Source of the DNA: Eubacterium uniforme
GTDB taxonomy: Bacteria > Bacillota > Clostridia > Lachnospirales > Lachnospiraceae
DNA length: 64,000 nucleotides
Direction: 5' to 3'
Assembly (NCBI RefSeq): GCF_900167115.1
Contig: NZ_FUXZ01000012.1
Coordinates: forward strand, 1,995 to 65,994
Position numbers and translations under genes: made by a program. The notes under the pieces were generated by a model. The model made no database searches, was not told where the DNA came from, and was given only the letters and a program-made list of their open reading frames with translations. This document shows positions 53,006 through 61,421 of the stretch, in pieces. How positions within the stretch are numbered: the stretch's first letter is position 1; each line of letters starts with the position of its first letter.

Positions 53006-53719
53006 TTGGCAGATAATATGCGTGATGTTGTGGAACTCCGTCGAACTGCCAAGGAAGTTAAGAGACATGTTTTAGTAACTCGAGTAATAGCACTCCTTAT
53101 AGGGTTATTAGTGGCAATAATTGCTATTGTCTATATAATTTCGTACTTTTATGACAAGTTTGGAAGTTTCACGGTAAAAGTAAATAAATACGATATGGCT
53201 AGACAGGGATTGACACTTTCCGAAACACCAGAATATGATCATACCATTTCGGAGCTTAATGCAAAGATAGTTTATGATATGACTAATATTAGTGGTGAAG
53301 ATCTTCCGGATAATATTGATAATATTAACGGAAGTCATAACGGTCAGAATTACATTGCATACACTTTCTATGTTATAAACGGAGGAAGCGATACGCTCTC
53401 TTATGAAGGTGAATTGTTTATTGAAAATGTAACTAAGAATGTTGATGATGCCATACGAGTTGCCGTTTATAAGAATGGCGAGAAAACACTATATGGTAAA
53501 ACTAAGAGCAGTGGTGGCGGAAAAGAAAGCGATTGTGATGAGGAATTCCTTTCATCTGAAGTTATTATGAGAACTCAAAAGAAAGGATTTGCTCCTAAGG
53601 ATAGAGATAAGTACACAGTTGTTATATGGTTAGAGGGTAACGACCCTGACTGTGTGGATGCCATCATAGGCGGAACTATTAAATTCCAGATGGATTTTAA
53701 GATTATAGAATCAACTTGA
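53006..53719 (+). CDS. Membrane-anchored extracellular protein, possibly camelysin/TasA-like
   Basis: 237 aa from a TTG at 53006 with a strong AGGGGGGAG upstream; an ATG at 53018 is an alternative. A cytoplasmic stretch (1-22), one membrane helix (about 24-47), then an extracellular beta-rich domain (YDMTNISGEDLP, YIAYTFYVINGGSDTLSYEG, EVIMRTQKKGFAPKDRDKYT, IGGTIKFQMDFKI). That pattern of GG-T-KF-M-F at the end is like the beta-sandwich of TasA/CalY proteins. It could be a base or cap of the filament whose peptidase is encoded next. This family call is tentative. Confidence 0.65.
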   Translation: MADNMRDVVELRRTAKEVKRHVLVTRVIALLIGLLVAIIAIVYIISYFYDKFGSFTVKVNKYDMARQGLTLSETPEYDHTISELNAKIVYDMTNISGEDLPDNIDNINGSHNGQNYIAYTFYVINGGSDTLSYEGELFIENVTKNVDDAIRVAVYKNGEKTLYGKTKSSGGGKESDCDEEFLSSEVIMRTQKKGFAPKDRDKYTVVIWLEGNDPDCVDAIIGGTIKFQMDFKIIEST

Positions 53720-53768
53720 TTTTAACAGAAGAAATACTTAAAGAAAGATTTGAAAGGCAGAATAGACT

Positions 53769-54557
53769 ATGAAAAAAGTACTTAGCGTAGTAGTTGACAT
53801 CTTAGCGTGGATATTACTTATATTTGCATTTTTAATAACCGTAATGGTATTTGGATCGGAAAAAAACAACGGAGTGCCAACACTCCTTGGATATAGCCCT
53901 ATGAGCGTACAATCAGACTCCATGAGCCCTACATTTAAACAAGGCGATCTTATCATGGTAAAGAAAGTAGATGATTTATATTCATTGAAGAAGGATGATG
54001 TAATCACTTTCTATACTATTATTGATGGACAGAGAGTAATTAATACTCATAGAATTGTTGAAATATCAGAAGAAGATAACACAAAGAGATTCATCACAAA
54101 GGGTGATAACAACCAGATTGATGATGAAACTCCAGTAAGTGCTTCAGATATCATAGGTAAGTGGACTGGTACAAAGGTTAAAGGCTTAGGTAAGTTCATA
54201 GACTTTGTAACAACAAAGAAAGGTTTCTTTATCTGTGTACTTATTCCTATAGCTATATTCTTCATATTTGAACTATACAAGTTTATCACTGTTTTAATCG
54301 AAGCAAAACAGGGTGTAATTTCAGAAGAAGATGAAGAAGAAATTAAGAGAAAAGCTGTAGAAGAGTATCTTGCTAAAGAAAAGGCTGCTAAAGAAAAAGC
54401 AGCAAATGCAGAAGAAGCAGTAGATGATGTAGAAGAAATTGAAAGTACGGAGAGTACTGAAATTATAGAAGAAGCTGAAAATGTAGATGATACAGAAGCT
54501 TCAGATGATGTAGAGGGTACAGTTAAAGAGGTTGAAGAATCAGTAGCAGAAGACTAG
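53769..54557 (+). CDS. sipW: SipW-type signal peptidase I, first copy
   Basis: 262 aa, ER/archaeal-type signal peptidase. One N-terminal membrane segment (about 7-29), catalytic Ser51 in SVQSDSMSPTFKQGD, His94 in NTHRIVEI replacing the bacterial Lys, and KGDNNQIDDE (111-120) with the third acidic residue. A second membrane helix (about 150-178) precedes an acidic, Ala/Glu-rich cytoplasmic tail of about 80 residues. SipW enzymes mature TasA/TapA-type filament proteins. Two such peptidases occur in this operon. Confidence 0.92.
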   Translation: MKKVLSVVVDILAWILLIFAFLITVMVFGSEKNNGVPTLLGYSPMSVQSDSMSPTFKQGDLIMVKKVDDLYSLKKDDVITFYTIIDGQRVINTHRIVEISEEDNTKRFITKGDNNQIDDETPVSASDIIGKWTGTKVKGLGKFIDFVTTKKGFFICVLIPIAIFFIFELYKFITVLIEAKQGVISEEDEEEIKRKAVEEYLAKEKAAKEKAANAEEAVDDVEEIESTESTEIIEEAENVDDTEASDDVEGTVKEVEESVAED

Positions 54558-54585
54558 GCATAAGAAGGATGAGAGGGTATAAATA

Positions 54586-56148
54586 GTGGACAAGTTTTTA
54601 AGATGGTTTTTCGAATTTATATCTGAAATGCTAAAAGGCTTTGAAATAATGTTTCAGGGGATAGGCCGAGGCATAATAAAGATATTTAACATTAAAAATT
54701 ACATAAAGATATTTAAGACTTATTCCAAGGATTTTAGCACACCGGAGTGGATTCTTGCGATACTTACGATTGTAGTTGTCGTGGTTATTTACGTCCTTAT
54801 ACTTGTACTTATACTTATGATTATAAGAAAGTATATAAGATTTAGACATTCCATAGTAAGTAACGAAGATCTTCTTGAGGAAATATCTGTTCTTCAGAGA
54901 GATGTTATGAAGATGGCGAAAGAGAAAGACAGAATCATGGCCATGAAAGTTGCTCAGATAGGTGGCGGAGGTGGACCAGCTCTTAGTCTTACGTCGGAAG
55001 AATATGAAACAGAAGATGCAGAGAACATTCAACAGGCAGCAGGAGACGAAGGTATATTTATTACTCAAACCAGACGTTTCTCTAAACTTTATGAAGTTGA
55101 TATGTTTTATAAGAATTACGAAACACCTAACTATGATAATGAAATCGATCTTCCAGGTGTATGTGAAAGATATCGTAACTTTGCATGTTCAAAGATGCAT
55201 TTGTATTATGACATAAAAACTATAAGATTGTTCCTAGCAGGTATGGCTTCTACAAAGCTTATTATCCTTCAGGGTATATCTGGTACTGGTAAAACATCTT
55301 TACCATATTCATTTGGTAAGTTTTTAGGTATAGATACAACTATTGCATCAGTTCAGCCATCATGGCGTGATAGAACAGAACTTTTTGGATATTTTAATGA
55401 ATTTACAAAGAACTTCAATGAAACCGAAGTTCTTAAGAGAATATATGAAGCAAGTTATAATGACAATGTTAATTTAATTCTTTTGGACGAAATGAACATT
55501 GCTCGTATTGAGTACTATTTTGCTGAAATGTTATCCATACTTGAAATGCCTAACGCAGATGAATGGGAACTTGATCTTGTTCCTAATGTATGGAGTTCAG
55601 ATCCAGAGAATCTTGATCATGGACGTTTACGCATTCCGCAGAATATCTGGTATATTGGAACAGCTAACAACGATGATTCCACATATGCTATTTCAGATAA
55701 GGTTTATGACCGTGCTCAGCCTATAAACCTTGATGCAAAGGGTGTTGCTTTCGAAGCACCTGAGGCAGATCAGTTAACTATTAGTTTCTCACATTTGAAT
55801 GATCTATTCCAGGATGCATTTGAAAAATATCCTATTTCAGAAGAGAATCTTAAAAAAATACATCAGCTTGACCTTTGGGTAATCGACAAGTTGAGAGTAG
55901 CATTTGGTAACCGTATTATCAAGCAGATGGGACTTTTTGTTCCTGTATATGTCGCATGTGGGGGCGATGAACTTGATGGTATTGATTACATACTTGCAAC
56001 TAAAATATTCCGTAAGTTTGAATCTTTAAACCTTGCAATGCTTAGAGATGAACTTAAGGAATTGGTAGTATATATTAACAAATCATTTGGCAAAGGCAAG
56101 ATGAATGAATCAATTGCATATCTAGAAAGACTACAGAAACTGTTCTAG
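54586..56148 (+). CDS. Membrane-anchored McrB-like AAA+ ATPase
   Basis: 520 aa from a GTG start (GAGGG upstream). An amphipathic N-terminus, one strong membrane helix (about 55-80), a coiled coil (about 92-122), a Gly-rich hinge, then an AAA+ domain: Walker A GISGTGKTS (230-238), VQPSWRDRTELFGYFNEFT, Walker B LILLDEMNIARIEYYFAEML, sensor GTANNDD, and an Arg-rich region after. The DEMN-x-A-R-x-E-Y-Y-F-x-E-x-L form is typical of McrB/MoxR-type ATPases. Membrane anchoring is unusual for McrB. With the next protein it forms a McrB/DUF2357-like pair inside a secretion operon, perhaps a motor or assembly ATPase. Confidence 0.88.
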   Translation: MDKFLRWFFEFISEMLKGFEIMFQGIGRGIIKIFNIKNYIKIFKTYSKDFSTPEWILAILTIVVVVVIYVLILVLILMIIRKYIRFRHSIVSNEDLLEEISVLQRDVMKMAKEKDRIMAMKVAQIGGGGGPALSLTSEEYETEDAENIQQAAGDEGIFITQTRRFSKLYEVDMFYKNYETPNYDNEIDLPGVCERYRNFACSKMHLYYDIKTIRLFLAGMASTKLIILQGISGTGKTSLPYSFGKFLGIDTTIASVQPSWRDRTELFGYFNEFTKNFNETEVLKRIYEASYNDNVNLILLDEMNIARIEYYFAEMLSILEMPNADEWELDLVPNVWSSDPENLDHGRLRIPQNIWYIGTANNDDSTYAISDKVYDRAQPINLDAKGVAFEAPEADQLTISFSHLNDLFQDAFEKYPISEENLKKIHQLDLWVIDKLRVAFGNRIIKQMGLFVPVYVACGGDELDGIDYILATKIFRKFESLNLAMLRDELKELVVYINKSFGKGKMNESIAYLERLQKLF

Positions 56149-56166
56149 GGAATCCGGAGGTTTTTA

Positions 56167-58425
56167 TTGAACGAGAAATATGGAGAATGGTACCAGGATT
56201 TTCAAAGTGCATTTGACACCATGGATGAAAATGATGTCTATGTTGATATGAACAGACTTATGGGCTTAGGGCGTTTCAATATTTCCATGAACAGAAAGCT
56301 CATGGAGAAAAGTATTGATGTATCTTGGGTTGAAGCCATAGAGGATGGCATTATCCATGTTGATAATGTTATAAGAAATCCTGGTAGGACTATCGTGGAC
56401 GTTGAAGAGATAGTTCCGATAGCCCTGTCCAAAAAAATTACAGTTGAATCAATAAAGCATTTAGCACAACATACAGATCTGATACAGAGCGTAGACGAAA
56501 AGAAGGGGACTATTACTCCTTCAAAGGTTCTTAATGTGCATAAAGAGGAAAGTCTTAGTACATATGAGAACCGTTTCGTTAATACGCTTATTGACAGACT
56601 GTATATTTTTATAATGACCAGATATCAGAAACTGTCTGAGATTGAAAAAGACGAAGAAGTGTATGCAATGGAGGCGGAAAGTAAGATAAATGATGAGAAT
56701 GGTAATTCATTTAATGTTAAAATCGCCATTGATACAAAGAGAAGTCTTGAAGCAACAAATGATAGCGGATATACGGTATGGCAACGTGTTGAAAAGCTTA
56801 AAAAAACAATAGAAGGCTACAAAGGTTCGGAACTTTGTACAAGTCTTGGGAATAACTTTGTGCAACCACCTATTATGCGAACTAACGCTCTTATGAAGAA
56901 CGTTGATTTAAAGGCGTGTCTTGCACTTTGGCAATACATATTAAGTTATGATAAGGTCGGTTATGAGATTAACGTAGAGGATACGGCACTTAATCCTAAT
57001 AAGGAATATGTGGAAGACCTTGGAAAGACCATGGCATGTAATCTTGTCCTATTTAAAAGTTATACGGATAAGAGTAATGTCAAAGATGTTTATAAGCCAA
57101 TAGGTAAAAGAAATTATAAGCCTATAAAACCAAGAGTTGTAAAAAGATATAAATCAGAACTTCTATCAGGACAGTATGATGTCCATACAGAAGGTGCTGT
57201 CGGATATATACAAGTTCAAGGCGTTCAGGGATATAAGAATTCTGATCTTCCAGAGAATTCAACGGCCGTATTTGATCAGATTGGTAAGGCTATTACCATC
57301 GAGAGAAATTACTATGCTGAAGTTGATAGGAGAATCTTAGAAGCGCAGCAGAGAGCTGAAGAAGCTGAAAGAAGAAGACTTGAACGTGAAGAACGTCTTA
57401 AAGAAAAACAACGTATCGAGGAAGCTAGAAGAGAAGAACGAGAACGTATCAGGAGAGAACGCGAAGAAGAACAGAGACGTATTCAGGAAATGCTTGAACG
57501 TAGAAGGGCAGAGATTGAAGCTGAAGAAAAAGAACGTGCTCGTCTTGAAGCAGAACGTCAGGCTCGTATAGAGGAAGAAAGAAAACGAGCAGAACAGGAA
57601 GCTAGAGAAAAGGCTGAACGAGAAAAACTCGAACGTGAAAAGAAAGCAATCAGAGAGGACTTTGGAGAGGCAGAAGGTGTCGATACAACAGTATTTGATA
57701 GAAAGAAGGAAAGCCACGAAAAGGTTAATGCATATGGAACAGTAACTCAGAATGATATTGAAGAAGTTACTAACATGATGCAAGAAAAGAAAGAAAAGAT
57801 TGCTAATGGTGAAATAGAAGCAAAACCTGAGGAGAATCTAATGGAAGATCCAAGGGAAGTAGCTGCAAGAATGAAACTTGAACAACAAAAACGTGAGAAA
57901 GAGCGTATTGAAAAAGAAAGAGCTGCTAGACTTAAAGCAGAACGTGAGGCTTATGAGAAGAAGCCGTTTAGAGAGATTTATAAGATGTATACTTATAATC
58001 CAATCTACTCTCTTCCACGTTTGTTTAGATGGTTATTATATGTACTCTTTGGTGTGATTCCAAAAGATACGGATAATCCAGATCAGAAGAAGATTTTACG
58101 TCAAAGAGAAGAAGATGCAAGAAAGAGAGAATACGAAAAACTCGAAAGAGAAAAAGTTATTGTGTACTACAAAAAGTATGCAACAAACTTCCCATATAGT
58201 TTTGTTAGATTCTATAAAGACCAGAAGTTTAAACGTAAGAGAAGAAAAGAAGCTAAGAATAAACCAAAACCTGTATGGAATCCTCCAGTACGTACTGAAG
58301 AAGAGACAAGAGCAATCGAATTGGAGATGCGTGCACTCTATAAAGAATATCATGTATCGGTACGTGAGAGGATGAGAAGAAAAATAAGAGAACTTACGGA
58401 AAAAAATACGGATGAGGCTGCATAA
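56167..58425 (+). CDS. DUF2357-like protein with long charged coiled coil
   Basis: 752 aa from a TTG at 56167 (GGAGG 6 nt upstream). The N-terminal 320 residues match the DUF2357/McrC-associated pattern (LNVHKEESLSTYENRFVNTL, YEINVEDTALNPNKEYVEDL). Residues about 385-500 are an extreme Glu/Arg/Lys coiled coil (RRILEAQQRAEEAERRRLE), and 565-620 is another. A semi-hydrophobic stretch (YNPIYSLPRLFRWLLYVLFG) and a basic end follow. I see no PD-(D/E)xK nuclease motif, so a restriction function is not supported. It likely partners the AAA+ ATPase. Its stop overlaps the next start. Confidence 0.78.
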   Translation: MNEKYGEWYQDFQSAFDTMDENDVYVDMNRLMGLGRFNISMNRKLMEKSIDVSWVEAIEDGIIHVDNVIRNPGRTIVDVEEIVPIALSKKITVESIKHLAQHTDLIQSVDEKKGTITPSKVLNVHKEESLSTYENRFVNTLIDRLYIFIMTRYQKLSEIEKDEEVYAMEAESKINDENGNSFNVKIAIDTKRSLEATNDSGYTVWQRVEKLKKTIEGYKGSELCTSLGNNFVQPPIMRTNALMKNVDLKACLALWQYILSYDKVGYEINVEDTALNPNKEYVEDLGKTMACNLVLFKSYTDKSNVKDVYKPIGKRNYKPIKPRVVKRYKSELLSGQYDVHTEGAVGYIQVQGVQGYKNSDLPENSTAVFDQIGKAITIERNYYAEVDRRILEAQQRAEEAERRRLEREERLKEKQRIEEARREERERIRREREEEQRRIQEMLERRRAEIEAEEKERARLEAERQARIEEERKRAEQEAREKAEREKLEREKKAIREDFGEAEGVDTTVFDRKKESHEKVNAYGTVTQNDIEEVTNMMQEKKEKIANGEIEAKPEENLMEDPREVAARMKLEQQKREKERIEKERAARLKAEREAYEKKPFREIYKMYTYNPIYSLPRLFRWLLYVLFGVIPKDTDNPDQKKILRQREEDARKREYEKLEREKVIVYYKKYATNFPYSFVRFYKDQKFKRKRRKEAKNKPKPVWNPPVRTEEETRAIELEMRALYKEYHVSVRERMRRKIRELTEKNTDEAA

Positions 58426-59117
58426 TGAAAAAAGCATTTAAGGTGTTAAGGAAAGCGTTATCGTATATTGAATGGACTATCTTAGTGGTAGGAGCAATAA
58501 TACTTGTTTATATTTTCTTTAATACATTACAAGGAAAAGCAGTTAATTTATTTGGTTATAATGTACTTCATGTTGTAACCGGAAGCATGGAGCCGACGAT
58601 TTCAACTGATGAATATGTATTTGTTAAAGAAACAGATACAAAAGAACTTAAAAAAGAAGATATTATAGCATATTATAGTGAAGAATCGGATGTTAAAGGG
58701 TTGCCGGTAATCCATAGAATAGTGGATGTTTTACCTGATGGAAGGTTTAAAACAAAGGGTGATGCTAATGAAACATCTGATGTACTCCCTGTTAGAGGAG
58801 AGCAAGTTATTGGTAAGTATCGTGGAAGAGTTGGATTATTAAATTTCATCTCATCTTTTATGGACTTTAGAAAGATATTGATGTTATTTGTTATTATTCC
58901 GATGTTTCTTGCTTCTATATATGAAGTAAAGAGTATTTGGAAGTTGACAAAGAAAGTTCGTGATGATAGTAAATCTGATGGAGATAAGATGAAGGAAAAT
59001 GAATCTTACGAAGAAGCGGTGGAAAGATTAAAAAAGGCGGCTGTGGAAGAATATCTAAAATCTCAATCTGAAGCTAAAGCAGATGAAGAGATTAAAGATG
59101 ATGAAAACGCAGACTAG
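58425..59117 (+). CDS. SipW-type signal peptidase I, second copy
   Basis: 230 aa. Membrane segment (about 15-35), Ser54 in VVTGSMEPTISTDEY, His97 in PVIHRIVDV and KGDANETSD (111-119), so a Ser/His enzyme with all family boxes. A second membrane helix (about 150-168) precedes a charged cytoplasmic tail. It is clearly diverged from the copy at 53769, which argues for different substrates or timing rather than a recent duplication. It overlaps the preceding gene by a base (TAATG). Confidence 0.92.
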   Translation: MKKAFKVLRKALSYIEWTILVVGAIILVYIFFNTLQGKAVNLFGYNVLHVVTGSMEPTISTDEYVFVKETDTKELKKEDIIAYYSEESDVKGLPVIHRIVDVLPDGRFKTKGDANETSDVLPVRGEQVIGKYRGRVGLLNFISSFMDFRKILMLFVIIPMFLASIYEVKSIWKLTKKVRDDSKSDGDKMKENESYEEAVERLKKAAVEEYLKSQSEAKADEEIKDDENAD

Positions 59118-59136
59118 AGTTTATGAAGGTTTAATT

Positions 59137-59697
59137 ATGGCTAGAAAAAAAGAATCAACAGAGAATAACAAAAATAAAAAGGCTAATAAAGTAAAGAAAA
59201 ATAATTCAGTGGATACAATGCTTCATTATACGGCTCGCGATTATGGCCAAGAGTATATTATGAAACGAAAGATGATTAGAGCCATATTCATTGCGATAAT
59301 GTTAGCAATTGCATTGATTGTATTTATTGCTCTTTACATGGATCAGGCAGGAAGAGTGCAGGAGACGTATCGTACTAAGTATACTAAGTCACTAGAAACT
59401 GTAGTTTTTGATTTGGATGATTATAAAAATGCAGAGGCTGACTATGAACTTAGGTATAGAATGATTCTTGCAGATATGTCGAATGCGAATGCATTTGCTT
59501 TTCTGCTGGATGATTTTGAGAAGGAACAGAAGAGTATAAATGGGCTTTATACATGTTTTCTTAAGTATCCTCAGCAAATGCAGCAGAGAATAGATGAAGT
59601 TAAAGAAATTCTTGAAAAAATACTGAATGTGAACAATAAAGATTCATATGAAGGAATAGACAAATTTGTCGATACTATAAATTTGAAAGGATATTAA
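59137..59697 (+). CDS. Bitopic membrane protein of the SipW/AAA operon
   Basis: 186 aa from the ATG at 59137 (GAAGGT 6 nt upstream); the frame is open from 59083, but that part lies inside the previous gene. A Lys/Asn-rich cytoplasmic N-terminus (about 1-50), one membrane helix (about 52-72, FIAIMLAIALIVFIALYM), and an external helical domain of about 110 residues (LETVVFDLDDYKNAEADYEL, MQQRIDEVKEILEKIL). No known family. It may be a structural part of the assembly machine. Confidence 0.75.
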   Translation: MARKKESTENNKNKKANKVKKNNSVDTMLHYTARDYGQEYIMKRKMIRAIFIAIMLAIALIVFIALYMDQAGRVQETYRTKYTKSLETVVFDLDDYKNAEADYELRYRMILADMSNANAFAFLLDDFEKEQKSINGLYTCFLKYPQQMQQRIDEVKEILEKILNVNNKDSYEGIDKFVDTINLKGY

Positions 59698-59761
59698 TGA
59701 TCGTAAAAAGATTAGGAAGGGTTATTGATTAGAAGATTGTTAATAGTGGAGGGGTATTCAT

Positions 59762-59986
59762 ATGAGTAGAAAAAGTAAATTAAAAAGAGAAATTAAAACC
59801 TGTCAAAAAACTATAGTTGAAATAGAAAGAAGACGTGCAAGATCGCAGTCTGCCTTGGTTCAGGCAATCCTTCTTCAGGAAGAACCTAATGAAGATGATG
59901 TAGAGTGGTTCAATAAATATACTGGAGAAATTACGGCTTGTCGTAACCATATGATGGAATTAAAGAAAGAATTAGAGTCTTTATAG
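59762..59986 (+). CDS. Small coiled-coil protein, last gene of the operon
   Basis: 74 aa: MSRKSKLKREIKTCQKTIV..., charged heptads at both ends, with a central EEPNEDDVEWFNKYTGEI turn, so probably a helical hairpin. No signal or membrane segment. RBS GGAGGGG. Function unknown. Confidence 0.7.
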   Translation: MSRKSKLKREIKTCQKTIVEIERRRARSQSALVQAILLQEEPNEDDVEWFNKYTGEITACRNHMMELKKELESL

Positions 59987-60058
59987 TACAAAAATTTTAA
60001 AATAGTTTCCAATAAGGACGTACTATGTCGATTTCGTGAGTAAATGTCTAAAAAAATA

Positions 60059-60091
60059 AAAAGGTGTTGTGCAATTTGCACAACACCTTTT
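60059..60091 (+). terminator. Terminator of the SipW/AAA operon
   Basis: Long perfect stem AAAAGGTGTTGTGC/GCACAACACCTTTT around AATTT. Confidence 0.9.
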
Positions 60092-60130
60092 GTTAATAAC
60101 AGATATTTTCGATAAATTTATACAAAAAAC

Positions 60131-60159
60131 TTGTTTTATTAAAAAGTATTTTGTATAAT
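60131..60159 (+). promoter_or_regulatory. Promoter of the filament-like protein
   Basis: TTGTTT (60131-60136), 17-nt spacer, TATAAT (60154-60159). A leader of about 120 nt follows, AT-rich without a clear structure, then AAGGAGGG. Confidence 0.7.
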
Positions 60160-60286
60160 TATCATATAAATTTAACGCATTGTAACCAAAAGCATTAAAG
60201 CGTAACAATAGTAACTAATTAACAAGTTGATGATTTTTTTAAATAATAATAAAGAATAAAAATATCAGAAAAGGAGGGTGACGATT

Positions 60287-61234
60287 ATGAAGAGACAGAA
60301 TAAGAATAGTAAAAAAATAGCAAGTGCAGCATCGATGCTTTTATTATCAACAGCGATGCTCGGAATGGCAACATATGCATGGTTTACAATGAATAGAGAA
60401 GTTAGTGTAACTAACATGCAGGTTAAAGCAAAGACTGATCAAGGTCTTTTGATCAATGAGGTAGCAACTGCGAATGATGCAAATTGGGATAATGAAGCAA
60501 CAGCTGGTCAGACAACACCTGAATCAGCTATTCAACTCCATGCTACATCAACAGCTAATACAACTACTTGGTACGCAGCTTATAGTACAAAGGCTAATAG
60601 TGCTGCTTTTGCATCATCAGGCCAGGAATCTGGTGATTTAGCAGATGGTTATAAAACCCTTAATACAAGTGAAGGTTATACTACAGCAGAAAATACAGTT
60701 GCAGCAGTTGCTGGTACAAGTGCAGAGCAGAATATTACATACATAGACAAAGGAACAACAGGTTATCAAAATGGTGAAGGTTACTACGTAAAATATAAAT
60801 ATTATCTTAAATCAAATGGAGATGCTATTACATGTGGCACAACAGCTGCACAGTCTATCCAACTTAAAGATTTACAGGTAACAGGTAATAATAATTCAGC
60901 TGATCTTGATAAGGCATTAAGAGTAGCAGTAGTAGCAGGTGGTAAAGCTTATATCTTTGCACCACTTCAAAGTTCAGCACAGACATATTATGTAAATGCA
61001 AGTGAAACTGGAACTACAACACTTACAGGTGATCAGTATATAAATATTACAAGTATCCCAGCTGTAACAGCTGCTGGTACAGAAGTAGATGTTTATCTCT
61101 ATTTTGAAGGTGAAGACCCAGATCTTAAGACATCAAATGTTACAAATACACTTGACAATCTTACAGTATCATTTAGATTTGCATTAGTTGATAATTCAGG
61201 TACAGTTACAGATAATGGAGTTTCAATTAATTAA
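60287..61234 (+). CDS. SipW-dependent secreted protein (TasA/camelysin-like filament candidate)
   Basis: 315 aa from the ATG at 60287 (GGAGG 9 nt upstream); the GTG at 60278 abuts the Shine-Dalgarno and is rejected. The N-terminus (KKIASAASMLLLSTAMLGMATYAWFTMN) is the SipW-type signal peptide, with the TYAWFT box right after the cleavage site. The mature part is a Thr/Ala/Ser/Asn-rich beta protein without Cys except one, ending VDVYLYFEGEDPDLKTSNV and LTVSFRFALVD, a TasA-like edge. Its own promoter, strong ribosome site and terminator suggest high expression. It is the best candidate for the main substrate of the two SipW peptidases upstream. Confidence 0.82.
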   Translation: MKRQNKNSKKIASAASMLLLSTAMLGMATYAWFTMNREVSVTNMQVKAKTDQGLLINEVATANDANWDNEATAGQTTPESAIQLHATSTANTTTWYAAYSTKANSAAFASSGQESGDLADGYKTLNTSEGYTTAENTVAAVAGTSAEQNITYIDKGTTGYQNGEGYYVKYKYYLKSNGDAITCGTTAAQSIQLKDLQVTGNNNSADLDKALRVAVVAGGKAYIFAPLQSSAQTYYVNASETGTTTLTGDQYINITSIPAVTAAGTEVDVYLYFEGEDPDLKTSNVTNTLDNLTVSFRFALVDNSGTVTDNGVSIN

Positions 61235-61263
61235 TAGATTGGTTATAAACGTTAAATTATTTA

Positions 61264-61294
61264 AAAGAAGAGGCTTTATGCCTCTTCTTTTTTT
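61264..61294 (+). terminator. Terminator of the filament-like gene
   Basis: 11-bp stem AAAGAAGAGGC/GCCTCTTCTTT with loop TTTAT and a T-run. Confidence 0.93.
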
Positions 61295-61329
61295 GTGAGT
61301 AATAGGTTCTTAAAAAACTAGTTTTATAA

Positions 61330-61358
61330 TTGATAGTTTCCAGTGATAAGAGTATAAT
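61330..61358 (+). promoter_or_regulatory. Promoter of the BspA-like protein
   Basis: TTGATA (61330-61335), 17-nt spacer, TATAAT (61353-61358). Confidence 0.78.
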
Positions 61359-61421
61359 TGTGTTGTTGTCGCGTTGTTTTTGTGACAGCAGTATAAATGG
61401 TTTTTTAAGGAGGATTTTTTA

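Noticed and set aside
57337-57783. Minus-strand frame over the coiled-coil region
   Set aside because: A Phe/Ser-rich shadow of Glu/Lys/Arg codons on the coding strand; no start signals.
54586-58425. Type IV restriction (McrBC) system
   Set aside because: The AAA+ protein has a membrane helix, the DUF2357-like partner shows no PD-(D/E)xK motif, and both are embedded among signal peptidases and membrane proteins.
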